Position numbers and translations under genes: made by a program. Shown one piece after another: positions 1-10,984 of a stretch of DNA of 64,000 bases (position 1 is its first letter; each line of letters opens with the position of its first letter). The notes under the pieces were generated by a model. The model saw only the letters and a program-made list of their open reading frames with translations. It was not told the DNA's origin and did not search any database. The DNA is from Chinchilla lanigera. Its lineage: Eukaryota; Chordata; Mammalia; Rodentia; Chinchillidae. The stretch spans positions 32,374,589 to 32,438,588 of the forward strand of contig NW_004955404.1 in the NCBI RefSeq assembly GCF_000276665.1, written 5' to 3'.

Positions 1-597
1 TACCATGCCTGGGAAAATTTCTGCTATTATTTCTGCAAATAGTCTTTTTATGTCATTTGTGTTGACACCTGCTGTTTCATGAATACCTATTAATCTGACA
101 TTGTTTCTCTTTGCCTCATCTTGGAATTGTTGAATTGTTATTTCTTGGTTCCTTGTTGTTTTTGAGAGATCCCTCCTTTCACGTTCATTAGTGGGAATGC
201 TGTCTTCAAGGTCTGAAAGTGTATCTTCAGCTTCGTTCAGGTGGTTTTGCAAGCTTTCAATAGAATTTTTAAGTTCGTGGACAGCTGTTTGCATCTGTTT
301 CATACCTTCTAGTTCTTTTCTATATTGTTCCCTGAAGTTTTCACTGAGTTGTCTATGCTCTTTTATTTTCTTGTCTATGTCATCTTTGGATATGTTGAAC
401 ATTTCTTTCATTATTGTTGCACTTTCTTTTCTTATCTGAGACATTCTTTCTGATCTGAGGTCTTCTATGGCCTGATGGAGTTGTTTCTTTGCTTCAGTTG
501 CTATCATTTCAGAAATTTCAGGTGTATCACTTCCAGACTCTTGTGTGTTGATATCTCCTGGACTTGCTTTGGGTGGTGTGGTGGTCTGGGATTGCAT
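1..597 (-). CDS. LINE-1 ORF1 protein, N-terminal 199 codons (runs off the window)
   Basis: Read leftward from an ATG at 597-595, this frame stays open for 199 codons to the window edge with no stop or frameshift. The product begins MQSQTTTPPKAS, then an Asp/Glu/Lys/Arg/Gln-rich stretch (about residues 35-165) with heptad-like spacing of hydrophobic residues fits the ORF1p coiled coil. Near residue 165 it reads NNVRLIGIHE, which matches the start of the L1 ORF1p RNA-recognition domain. The family protein is a trimeric RNA chaperone that coats L1 RNA and is needed for retrotransposition in cis. The start was chosen because it is the first ATG after the GC-rich 5'UTR and gives the Met/Gln/Ser/Pro-rich head seen in L1 ORF1p. 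The rest of ORF1 and all of ORF2 lie outside the window. An unbroken frame suggests a young copy, but its activity cannot be judged. Confidence 0.85.
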   Translation of the reverse strand, partial: MQSQTTTPPKASPGDINTQESGSDTPEISEMIATEAKKQLHQAIEDLRSERMSQIRKESATIMKEMFNISKDDIDKKIKEHRQLSENFREQYRKELEGMKQMQTAVHELKNSIESLQNHLNEAEDTLSDLEDSIPTNERERRDLSKTTRNQEITIQQFQDEAKRNNVRLIGIHETAGVNTNDIKRLFAEIIAEIFPGMV

Positions 598-992
598 TTT
601 GCTCCTTTGTTTTGCCTTTTTTTAAGAACCAGAGACTCCTTGTAGTGCAGTCTCACTGTCGTGATTGTGTGTGAGTGGCAGGGTGAGAGTCTGAAGATTC
701 TTGGTACTCAGTGTAGTTCCTGTGCTGGTGAGTGGTGGCAAGGTGGGGGGTTCCAGATGCTCCCAACCTTTCTTGCATTCAGTTGGCTCCCAGTAGTGTG
801 TGAGAAGGGTGGAGGAGGCTCATCAGTGTTCCTGAGACAGTCTGGGGTTTGGCCCAGCTTCCAGAGTAGGGGGAATGCAGCCCAGGTTCACTGAGGCTTC
901 AAATATTGCCTAGGACAGAGCCTGCTTCTTACTTGGAGGAGGAGGCATAAGGGTGATCTCCCCGAGGCCGCTATGTTCAGGTTTCTGCTGAG

Positions 993-1720
993 CTACTAGG
1001 GGGCTGTGAGTTTTTCTGGCTGTGACCACCACAGAAGTGTCCAGGAATCTACATGCCTCACACGCTAGTGGGGGAGGCCCTAGAGTAGCCCACCAGGTTC
1101 CTAAATGTATCACATTTGGCCCAGGCCCAGAAGACACACTATGGGTGTCGTGGGTAGCCGCTGATCCCCCGAGGGTGCCCGAGCTTTCACCTGCCTTGCA
1201 CGCTGGTCAGGGAGGCAGAGCCCAGACTCACGGGGTTTCCCGAAGATGTCTGGGGTTCAGCTCAGCCCAGGCTGACACACTGTGGGTGTGGCAGGTAGCC
1301 ACTGAGGCCCAGAAGGTGCCCGAGGTTTTGCCTGCCTGGCATGCTGGTCAGAGGGGTGGAGCCCAGACTCATGGGGCTTCCCGAAGATGTCCAGAGTTCA
1401 GCCCAGCCTGGGTCGACACACTATGGGTGTGGTAGATAGCCACCGATGCCCAAAGTGTGCCTGAGGTCCCAAAGGGTGCCAAGGTTTTGCGTGCCTTGCA
1501 CAATGGTCAGGGAGGCAGAGCCCAGACTCACTGGGCTTCCTGAAGATGGCTGGGGTTCAGCCCAGCCCGGGCCCACACACTATGGTCTGGTGGGTAGCCA
1601 CCGAAGCCCCAGAGAATGCCTGAGGTTTTGCTTGCCTTGCATGCTGGTCAGGGAGACAGAGCCCAGAGTCACCGAGCATCCCAAAGATGTCCAGAGTTCA
1701 TCCCAGCCCAGACTGACACC
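993..1720 (-). repeat. Tandem ~141-bp monomers of the L1 5'UTR
   Basis: The phrase acacact recurs at 1134, 1275, 1416 and 1575, and a variant (acacc) at 1716. Spacings are 141, 141, 159 and 141 bp. The 159-bp unit carries an extra 18 bp near 1465-1485. Each unit also repeats a 'ctggtcagggaggcagagcccagactca' type segment and 'gaagatgtc'. A more degenerate unit can be traced leftward from 1133 to about 993. This resembles the monomeric promoters of murid L1s in architecture, although the unit sequence is one I do not recognise. Confidence 0.8.
1022..1435 (+). other. Open frame antisense to the L1 5'UTR monomers (137 codons)
   Basis: This frame runs opposite to the L1 from a plus-strand ATG. 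It stays open because the monomer length (141 = 3 x 47) preserves frame, so the predicted peptide repeats a ~47-residue block containing the word DTLWV. No known domain is visible. Primate L1s carry a short antisense ORF (ORF0) in the 5'UTR, but similarity of position is the only link. It is most likely a by-product of GC-rich repeat structure. Confidence 0.25.
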
Positions 1721-2447
1721 TAACTAACTTTTAAATGAGAACATAATTTTAATTCTCAGAAAACTAGAAATTGTAAGACATGGAACCCAGAGGATTCTTC
1801 TCAGATACTTCAAGAAAGTCTGTTAATCTAATCTTAAAATAGATTTTTAAAAAGTACTGATCTAAAATAGATTTTTAGAAAGTACTGATTTTAGCTGGAT
1901 CACAAACTGCATATTTGCTTGACACTTTTCAAGTGAGAATGCCTTGTCCTAAACACAAGTTTGCTGTATCGCCTTTCACTTCTTAGTTTTTAAATTTCTG
2001 TTCCTTCCATCCTTCTCTTTCATTCTATGATTTGCCATCAGGTACTACCTCTACTAATTTTTCTTACACATCTGCTTTGTGCCCAGCGCAATGCAAGAAA
2101 TGAGTGTGTCTATGTCTGCCTCTGGTCATACATGGGAATAACTGAAAGCCCAAGGGGCTCAGCCAGTTTTGTACTTTGGTTCCTGTCCCACCAGTTACCT
2201 GCCTTGAACAACTTATTTCACTTCTCTAGGTTTAAGTGTTCATAGTGATGAAAAGATCACAAATCTCTCGCATCCTGTACCTCCCTAAAGGCTAAATGTT
2301 TACCTTTGTTTTATCATGCGCTTTCTCAAAGATTATGTTTTATTTGTAGGCACTCAAGAAAGAGGAAAAAGAAAGATTAAAAAATCAAATAGAATATTTG
2401 CTCTTGAGAAGTGATGAAACCCCATTTCTTCTTTTAAAAACAGTGTC
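1721..2447. other. No feature recognised
   Basis: AT-rich single-copy-looking DNA between the L1 5' end and the first SINE. A short local repeat of 'ctaaaatagatttt' occurs at about 1834 and 1862. No exon or RNA gene is evident. Confidence 0.5.
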
Positions 2448-2569
2448 AGGGCCTGGGGATTTAGCTCAGCGCCAAAAAGCGCCTGCCTGGCAAGCGCAAG
2501 GTCGTGAGTTCAGTTCCGGTACCGGAGAAAAAACAAAACAAAACAAACAAAAAAAAAACATAAATAAAT
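2448..2569 (+). mobile_element. tRNA-derived ID-like SINE
   Basis: The body begins 'ggcctggggatttagctcag', carries a recognisable A box (tagctcag) and B box (gtgagttcagttcc), and ends in an A-rich tail with AAATAAATAA. An 11-bp target-site duplication, aaaacagtgtc, flanks it (about 2437-2447 and 2571-2581). The structure fits a tRNA-Ala/ID-type rodent SINE mobilised by L1 enzymes. The clear TSD suggests a fairly recent insertion. Confidence 0.85.
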
Positions 2570-2584
2570 AAAAACAGTGTCTAT

Positions 2585-2750
2585 GGCCAGGTGTGATGGC
2601 TTATGCCTGTTATCTCAGTACTCAGGAGGCTGAGGCAGGAGGATTGTTGCGAGTTCCAGGCCAGCCTGGGCTACAAAATGAGTTAAGGCCTGAACTGCAT
2701 AGTGAGACCCTGTCTGAAAAGACAAAAATAAAACAAAACAAATGAAAAAC
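2585..2750 (+). mobile_element. B1-like (7SL-derived) SINE
   Basis: The order 'gccaggtgtgatggc', 'ctcaggaggctgaggcagg', 'ccagcctgggctac', 'gagaccctgtct' and an A-rich tail is that of B1/Alu-type elements. It sits directly after the ID-like SINE. Confidence 0.85.
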
Positions 2751-5056
2751 AACGACTGACTCTCCAGAACAATCTTGAAGAGTTTTGTACTTTTCCTTTT
2801 CTCAATATTTCTCAAGCAGTTGAATCTCACAGTCTATATGGTAGTGAAATTCTGCCTTACTTCTTGATTACTGTTTTCCTTTAGAAATTCCCTAGCAACA
2901 AAATGCAACAGCAGCTTTCCACTGCTCACTCTGTCTCAGTTCAAGACATCATATTCTTTCCAAAGAAGGGACCATGGTTTTTGGATCAATGTTTTTTTTC
3001 CACTCTATGTTAAATGATTTAATTGTGAAGTAAATTCATATATAAATCTCCCCAGATTCAACTACAGGATAAAGAAGAAGAAAAATACTAAGTTTGAAGT
3101 TTCAGGAGTATAAAACAAAAGCAAAAACAAAATTAACTTGTAGAATTGTAAAGTAAAGAGAACTGAATGTGGAAGTGGTGGTGTATACCGGGTCTCAAAC
3201 AACAATGCCCCAAAATGTGATGTCTACGTACTAAGCTCAAGAATATATCTCAGAATAAGGACTCTCTGACGTTTCCCCAGTCCTTGACTCTGGATAATTT
3301 TTGATCTTTGTTTCTTCCAAAGCACAGAGAGGCTTTCTCTGATGCTCCTTTACCTGACCAAGGGAAATTCCTTTCTCAGAAAAAAAAAAAAAAAAATTGT
3401 TTTAGAATTTCCTTAGCCAGTCCTTGCAGACAAGACTCAAAATCACAATCACATCTAGGAACTTGCCCCAGGCCGCATATATTTCTATGTTTAAGCCCAT
3501 TCTGTTTCCCATGGAAATCATGTACTGTCCCTCTAAAATTCCCTACAACCCCTCACCTCTCTTTTCCCTATGAGAAGGATTTTTAAATTAAAACTACCTG
3601 GCCTTTGAGTTTCCTATTTTGTAGGACACCTGTGTACATGTACACATTACATGAATTTGTATACTTTGTCTCCTATTAGGTCACTTTATCTCAGTAGACT
3701 CAATGATGAAACTTCCTGACTGTGAATAAGACTAGAGATGGTCATTCAAAAGCTACTCTTTTGTTTTTCTACTCTTTATAGGCTTTCTTAGTAGGTACCG
3801 AGGTTGGAACCCAAATTGGAGAATGCAGTAGACAACATCCTTGATTATTACTACACGTATGTACAATGCACCTTGAAAATGTAATGGTCAGAGGGTGATT
3901 GAAGGAAGCAACTTGGCTTGAATGGGTTTGTTAAACCCATACAATGAACTAAATGGCCATGGAACCAAAGACATTTTTCTATTGAAGAGCAATTCTTAAT
4001 TTGAAAAATTTCTCCAGAATATAGAATTAAGGATAAAGTCTGTTCATTACCCTTCACTATTTCTTTTTCAAACTTAATTCACACTTAATCCTCACCAGGA
4101 AGGTACAACATTTCAAACCAAGGCTGGGTGCCTGAGCAGGGAGAAAAAGAACCATACCCCCAATTCATTTTTATGTACTGTATTTATAAAAGAAGCTTCT
4201 CTAATATGACTATTTTTTGTTTCAGTCTTCATTTCTTCAAACTATATGATTTAAGCAACACTGACATCCCAATTTGTGTCAACCTTACAAGTTAAAGATT
4301 CGCTACAGAAAATACAGGAGAGAAATCACAAGTCATTGCCATTTTTTTACTTGCGAACACACCAGATAAATCAAATATACCAAAAAATAAAATAAAATGA
4401 AACTGGAAGGTTTGACTGATTCACAAGTTGGCAATGATGTTCAGCTTGTTTGCTTTTATTCAGGATTTTCTAAAATTACTCCCATCTCAACAGCCTCTGG
4501 CTATTAGCATAGAAAAAAAAGAATAGGCAGTGCTCTGGAAATCTACTAGAATTATAAAAATGCACTCTTTGAAAAGCCTTTGGGCATATGTACAAAACAA
4601 ACATGTAATCTTACTCCTGAGAAACTCTTTTATGAATCCTCTCAACTAATTAGAATCTGTCTCAAGTGGCCTAGAGGAGACGTGCTAACAGGATCATTAT
4701 TGCCTCAGACCCCACAAAGGTGATATTTTACAGAGATAGGATAAGAAGAGAATATCAAACTTCAGGTACTCCACAGAAGAAATTCAATCTCTGCTTAGGG
4801 AGTGCATTTGGTCTTTGCCCTCAGTTCTGAACACACACGGGTCCTAAAACCATTGTAATTGTCCAAGTGACAGGGGTACAGGAGCAACTTCTGTTTTAAT
4901 ATTTGATCTTCCATCCTGATCTCTGACACAGGAGCCTGTAAAACCTTAGGAGTCTCCAGTATGTCAGATGATTTTGGCAAGCTAATGATAAGACTGGTGA
5001 CCAGGGTTCCTAGAAGCTTCAGAATAGGAGCTGGTCACCAAAATGACCAGTGTGTT
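2751..5056. other. Unique-looking AT-rich DNA
   Basis: No gene, exon or repeat family was recognised apart from a short A-run at about 3380-3396 and an A/AAAT-rich stretch near 4383-4398. Confidence 0.45.
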
Positions 5057-5420
5057 TGTGTTAGCTACTTTTCTCTTGTTGCTGAGACAAAATACCTGAT
5101 GCCCAAAATTAAGGAAGGAAAGGTTTATTTAGCTCACATTTTGTAGAGGTTTCAGTCCATAATCAGCTGGCTTTGAGGTAGGGTGGCATGGCAAAGGAGC
5201 AACATTTCATGGTGGCAGAAGACAACAGAAGCAACAAGAGCAAAAAGGAGAGCAGCAGAAAGAGCAAGCTTCTTTCCCTACCTTAGTGTAGACATGATAC
5301 CTGTTCCAGGGCAAGTATAGCACTCACACCCACAATCCCAGCATTGGACCCTGAATCAATCACAAACCCCAGAAGCCACCCCCATTACTGTGTGGGGACA
5401 TTCCAACACAAACCATAACA
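5057..5420 (-). mobile_element. MaLR-type solo LTR
   Basis: Read on the minus strand it starts TGTTATGGTTTGTGTTGG and ends in ...AGTAGCTAACACA, with an internal polyadenylation-type AATAAA-like region (plus-strand ggtttatttagctcac). The flanks are gtgtt (5052-5056) and gcgtt (5421-5425), a 5-bp target duplication with one mismatch. MaLR elements are non-autonomous ERVL relatives, and solo LTRs arise by LTR-LTR recombination. Confidence 0.8.
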
Positions 5421-7040
5421 GCGTTGTTAAAAGAATGGAATTTTCAGACACATACCTTAAACTCAAGGGAGACAAAAAGGACTAGAAACTGAATTAGCAT
5501 TGGCCAATAATCTAATCAATCATACCTACCTAAAGACAACCCCATACAATCCCTAGACAATGGGACTAAGAGCTTCCAATTTGGTGAGCACATCAAGATT
5601 CTAAAGAATAGCATTGCCATCTTGGGGACAGGAGTTCCACACACTTTCCCTATGCTTTGTCCTATTTACCTCTTCATCTGACTATTTCATATTGTATCCC
5701 TTATGATAAAGTAAATACAAGTAAAGTGCTTCCCAGAGTTTTGTGAGCCATTATAGCAAATCATGAGAGGGGAGAAAGGGATTGTGTGAGCCCCCCGCCC
5801 CCATTGTTAGCTATGTCAGATAGTGTTGTGGGTTATCTGCAGATCTACTGTTTGCAATAGACATTTGAATGGAAGGGACAGTTTTAGGAAGCTGAGCTCC
5901 TAACCTATGGAGTTGGTGCTAACTCTAGGTAGGTAGTTTCAGAATTGAATTAAAGTGTAGGGCATCTAGTTGATATCCCAAAGAACTAGGGAATTGCTTA
6001 GTGAAGAAAACCCACACATCTGGCATCAGAATTATAGTGAGTAGAGAAATTGTTTCCACTTTTAATCTCCCATGAAAAAGACCATGAGTTGTGGACAAGT
6101 GCTTTGAAGTTGAGTATATCACACAAGTTATGTTTGGTGTCTACATTTTGTAGTCCTAATTTTTCTATGTAGTTAAAATGTCAGGTCACAGAAAAATGCT
6201 ATAATTTGTTGTTGAATGGGATGATGTTATTTGCATTTTGAGATCATATTTCTCTAGGCTTCTGCTGAGACCATTGCAATTATAGTAATTACTCAGTATC
6301 AGGGGGTACGAAATCCCAATTACACAGGTGCACTTTGGCCACAGAAAAAAAGGAATGGAGAAGTACATCAGAAAAAGTCACTCATAAAGCACAATATTCA
6401 GTCATAAGAGACAAATATCTATAACATTTTATGAGGTCATAAACTTTTCTTTGTGAAAATTTCACTTGCTAAATAAATACTCTTTTAAAACTTTTTTATC
6501 ATTTGTTAATTAAAACTGATTCAGGATTTCCTATAGCCTGTTTCATCTCCTTAAAGTACTGTCTTTAAATTTTATTTTGTTAATCACACTTTATATTAAA
6601 AGTTTTATATATATATGTAATTTTTCAAGAAATGTAACTGTACGTTTTTTTCTGATAGTGTTACCAAAATGAGGTGAAAGTAAAGTAAAAGCTCATTCTA
6701 GGAATCCTTTTAATCTCATTTCTCTTTCCTTAAATTAAAACTGCCACCATTTAAATCTGATATATTATTTTTCTTCTAAATATTGTTTCTGTGACCCTCA
6801 GATCATATCATGGCATGAAGTTTGTTTTCCTCACTTTGAATATGACATTACTTAAGAACTGAAAATATGCCCTCTAATTATATTGTATGACATGTAACTA
6901 TGAGATATCCAAACTGATGTTTTTAACTGTATCATCTCTTTGTAGAAATGTACATAAATTCTATGTGCTTAGTGTTCTGAATTCTAATGAATCAAAACCA
7001 TCTATATTCAAAATAGCAGATCCAGAAAGAGGACATTGTG
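5421..7040. other. No feature recognised
   Basis: AT-rich DNA without a convincing repeat or exon. The short open frames here have no recognisable protein content. Confidence 0.4.
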
Positions 7041-7570
7041 GGCACCCCCGAAAGTTTTCTTCCTATTCCCTTCCCATCAGTTCCCCACCTCAACCAAGAG
7101 TAACCACTTTAAACATCACAGATTAATTTTGCCCTATTTTAAAAACTAATTGCATTACCTACCATGATTTCTTTGGGTCTTGAATTTTCGTGCTTCTCAA
7201 GCTCGTGTTTGTGAGATTTATCCATGTTGCAGCCTATAGTTTCTCATTTATATACAACATTCTACTGAGAGAAAACTTGTGTAAGACAGTTTGTTTCTCC
7301 CCTCCAGTACTAACTGGCATTTGACAAGTTCCAGCTTTGGGCTACTAATATTGCTGCCATGAACATCTTTGTGCACATCTTTTGATTGAAAATATGAACC
7401 ATTTCAATAAAACATGTACTTAGGAGTGGCATTTTTGTATCATAGGATGTTCATATATTCAGCTTAGTTTTTATTACCAAAGATTTCCCAAAGTGGTTGC
7501 AACAATTTATATTTTGGAAATACAATGTAAAGTTTAGGTTATTCTACATCCTTGTCAACACTTAAATTTG
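7041..7570 (-). mobile_element. Old L1M fragment, 3' region, antisense
   Basis: The plus strand reads 'gtgagatttatccatgttgcag', 'ctgccatgaacatctttgtgcac', 'cttaggagtggcatttttg' and 'ccaaagtggttgcaacaattta', the familiar antisense reading of the 3' part of mammalian L1M elements. It is heavily mutated. Confidence 0.7.
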
Positions 7571-7894
7571 TCTGTCTTTGCACCCTTCTTTTTCTTATTG
7601 TTTTGAAACTTATAATAAGTTATTGTAGACTATTGTTACCCTACTAATTACCATAGTGTACAGAACACTAATCCAATTCATATTGTCTGATTTTGTGTAT
7701 ATAAATATTTTAATCTACTCGTCCATTTATGTACACCTGGGTTTATTTTATACCTTGGGTGAACAGTGCTCAAGTAAACGTGACAGTGCAGCTATCTTTT
7801 AGGTATTTCCTTTGGATATTTATTGACTAGTGTACTAGTGGAACTGCTGGATCAGGTAATAGTTGCATTTTTACTTTTTTGAGGAACTGTCATA

Positions 7895-8335
7895 GACCAG
7901 CCAGTGTTTCTTAGAGAAACTAACGTAATGCAAGATGGACAAATATATATGAGCTTACAAAATTGACTTACAGTGGCCACCTGCAGAGTCAGTTGTGGAA
8001 GAGTGCAGAAGGGTTGTCTGTGTACTGGATATCTGGAGGATCCAGTCAAAAGCCTGGAGCTCACTGTACTATCATGTGTGTGTCTGTATCAGGAAGCTGA
8101 AGGGTCTGCATTGGAAGCCAGGAGAGATGCCCAAGATGTGGGTGAAGACTGTAGCTCCTCCAAAGGCACAGAAGCCAGACTTCCTTTTTAGTTTCCATTT
8201 TATCTCATCCAGGTAACAAGCCTATTGGTTGGTGGAAATCACAGCCAGGGTGTGCATCTGTCTTCAGAAAATCCTTTCTGCCACACTCACACTGTGTTGC
8301 TCCAATTTAATTGGTCATTTATTAATCAAATCAGT
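7895..8335 (-). mobile_element. LTR-like insertion inside the L1
   Basis: The antisense L1 text stops after 'gaggaactgtcatag' and resumes at 'agtacagttttcagtaataac'. The intervening ~440 bp begins 'gtttcttagagaaactaac' and contains 'cctattggttggtggaaatc', which also occurs in the LTR at 42.8-43.2 kb. It is likely an LTR of the MaLR/ERVL group. Family and exact ends are not resolved. Confidence 0.5.
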
Positions 8336-8865
8336 TAACTACCACACTCCATAGTACAGTTTTCAGTAATAACAGTACTAACTTACATTCCTCCAGGAGT
8401 GTACAAGAATATCCATTTCATGACATTCTTGCTAACTTTTGTTGTCTTTTTTATTGTAAACATTCTAAATAGAGTGGGAAAATATCTCATTGTGGTTTTG
8501 GTTTGGATTTCTTGATGATTAGTGGTAACAAATATATTTTCATAGGTTTGTTTGTCATGTGCATATTTTCTTTTAAGAAAGCTCTATCTAAATCATTTGC
8601 CTATTTTATGTAGATTATTTGTTTTTTCAGTCTATTATATAATCTGGATATTAACACCTTTTAAGCTAATAGTTTGCAATTATTTTCAATATGCAAGTTT
8701 TCTATGCAATTCATTCTGCTGATCATTTACTGTGCAGAAGCTTCTTGGTTAAATATAATCCCATTTACTTTTACTTTTGCTGCCTGTGTGTATTCACAAA
8801 TTATTTGCCTATATAATATTCTGAGATGTTTCATCTATGTTTTCTTCTAGTAGTTTCATGGTCTC

Positions 8866-8966
8866 AGGTTTTACGTTTAGATCTTTGATCCTTATTGAGT
8901 TAATCTTTTTTATAAGATAAGGGATAAGGTTTTACGTTTAGATCTTTGATCCTTATTGAGTTAATC
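8866..8966. repeat. 61-bp tandem duplication within L1
   Basis: 'aggttttacgtttagatctt' and the following 20 bases occur at 8866 and again at 8927, a 61-bp period. The single-copy L1 equivalent has one copy, so this is a local duplication after insertion. Confidence 0.85.
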
Positions 8967-9269
8967 TCAAGGGTCTAATTTCATTCTTATCCCTATTTAC
9001 TTCATTTTGCCTAGCAGCATTCATTGAAGAATGTTCTTTGTCAAAAATGAATTGGCTGTAAGTATGTAAATTAGCTTTCAGGTTCTCTGTTCTTTTCCAT
9101 TGACCCATGTGTCAATTTTAATGCGAGAATCATGCCGTTTGAGCACTATAGCTTTGTAGTATAATTTAGAAATCAGTTATTGGATGCCTCCTGTTTTGTT
9201 CTTTTTGCTCAGGATTGCTTTGGTTATTCCTGGTTTTTGCAGTTCCTTCTATATGTTGGTGATTTTACT

Positions 9270-9639
9270 TGTCCCCAGGACACAATACTCAACAACCACA
9301 AATTAACAGGAAAGGTTTATTTTGGCTCACATTTTGTATAGATTTCTGTCCATAATCAGCTGGCTCTATGGCAAGATAGTATGGACAGTATGGTACAGGC
9401 TCATTGCAGAGAAGAGATGTCACAATACCATGTCAGACTGGTAGCAAAGAGAGGGTGAAGAGAGAAGTAGGGAAAAAAATGCCCTACCAGACTCGGACCC
9501 AGTGACCCATTTCTTCAGAATAGATCCCACCTCCAAATCAAATGGTCATTATCACAGTTCCATGATCCAATCAGTCACCCAAAATCTTACCTATGAGTGC
9601 GTGAGACTTAGGAGGAAAACATTGAGATAAACCATTGCA
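9270..9639 (-). mobile_element. MaLR-type LTR inserted in the L1
   Basis: The plus strand reads 'aacaggaaaggtttattttg', 'cataatcagctggctctatg' and ends 'gataaaccattgca', the reverse of the same LTR type seen at 5.06 kb. Antisense L1 text is present on both sides. Ends are approximate and no clean 5-bp target duplication was found. Confidence 0.7.
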
Positions 9640-10984
9640 AAGTAAAATTTATAATTGTTTTTTCTATTTCTGTGAGGAATATTATTCATATTTTGGGGGA
9701 TTGCATTGAATCTATAGGTCACTTTAGCTAATATGGAAAGTTTAACAGTATTAATAATATTAATTCTTTCAATGCATAAGCATTGGATATATTTACATTT
9801 TTATATATATCTTCTTCCATTTCTTTTATCAGTGTCTCATAAGTTTATAGAGCTCTTTCATTTTCTTGGTTAAAATTATTCAGAGATTTTTTTGGTAACT
9901 ATCGCAAATGAGATTTCTTTCTTGATTCTTTTTCAGCAAGTTCATTATTTGTGCATAAAAATGTTATTTTTGTGTATGTTGATTTAGCATTTTGTAAGCT
10001 AAGTGAATTTATTTATCAGTTCTAACTATTTTCTAGTGGAGTCTTTATATTTTTCTCTATATAAAATCATGCCATTTGTAAGTGGAAATAAGTAAAAATA
10101 ATTTAATATCCTCCTTCTCAACTTGGATGCCATTTTGTTCTTTCTCTTGCCTTACTTTCTGGAGAAGACTTTCAATACTATAGTGAATAAGAGTAACAAA
10201 GTCTCTTTTTGCTCCAGATACTGGAGGAAATGTTTCCAACTTCAGTACGATGTTGACTGTGGATTTGTCCTATATAGGCTTTATTGTGTTGAGGTATATT
10301 CCTTCTACACCTAATTTGTTGAGTTTCTATCATGAAGAGATGTTTAATCTTTTCAATATTTTTTCTGCATCTACTAAAATGATCACATGGTTTTTATTTT
10401 CATTTTATTGTGATGATATGTTACATTTATTGATTTGTGTATGCTGAAATATTCTTGTGTCCCTACAATAAATCCACTTAATTATGCTATATAATTTTTA
10501 TTTGCTTTTGAATTCAGTTTGCTAGTATTCTGCTGATAATTTTTACCTCTATGTCGAACAAGGATATTGTGTTGTAGCACTCTATTTTCTGTTGTGTGTC
10601 TATCTGGTTTTGGTGCCAGGGCAATACCAGCCTTATGAATGTATCTGGCAGAGTTCACTCTTTTTTAATTATTTTAGAATATTTTGAGAAGGATTGGAGT
10701 TACTTTTGTGAATGTCTTGTAGAATTCAGCAGAGACACCATTAGATACTGAACTTTTCTTTGATAGAAATCTTTTAATAACTGCTTTGACCCTTGTTGTT
10801 TATCATTAGTCTGTTTGGATTTTCTGTTTCTTCTTGATTCAAATGTAGTAGGTTGTATATGTCCAGTAATTTATCCATGTCTACCACATTTTGCAATTTG
10901 TTAGCACATAATTATTCATAGTAGCTTTTTATGATTCTTTATGTTGTTGTAGTATTACTTATAATGTTTCCTTTTTCTTTTTTA

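Larger units (their letters stand above)
598..1720 (-). mobile_element. LINE-1 5'UTR (5' end of the L1 whose ORF1 occupies 1-597)
   Basis: This lies immediately upstream of ORF1 on the minus strand and is much more GC- and CpG-rich than its surroundings. The part next to ORF1 (about 598-990) is single-copy. The distal part (about 990-1720) is built from ~141-bp tandem units. The GC-rich sequence stops abruptly at 1720, where AT-rich DNA begins, which I take as the L1 5' terminus. In L1s of other rodents the 5'UTR carries the internal RNA polymerase II promoter, and monomer number sets its strength. That role is inferred here. Confidence 0.75.

Noticed and set aside
993..1720. Regularly spaced repeats resembling a CRISPR array
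   Set aside because: Contiguous 141-bp head-to-tail monomers without spacers, attached to L1 ORF1 in mammalian DNA.
1022..1727. Possible secreted or repeat-protein gene
   Set aside because: The two open frames lie in different frames across the same L1 monomers, with no splice or start context.
2448..2569. Possible tRNA gene (A and B boxes)
   Set aside because: No complete cloverleaf or acceptor pairing; A-rich tail and target duplication identify a SINE.
7973..8216. Two overlapping 72-73-codon plus frames
   Set aside because: They lie in an LTR-like insertion within antisense L1; no domain and no conservation evidence.
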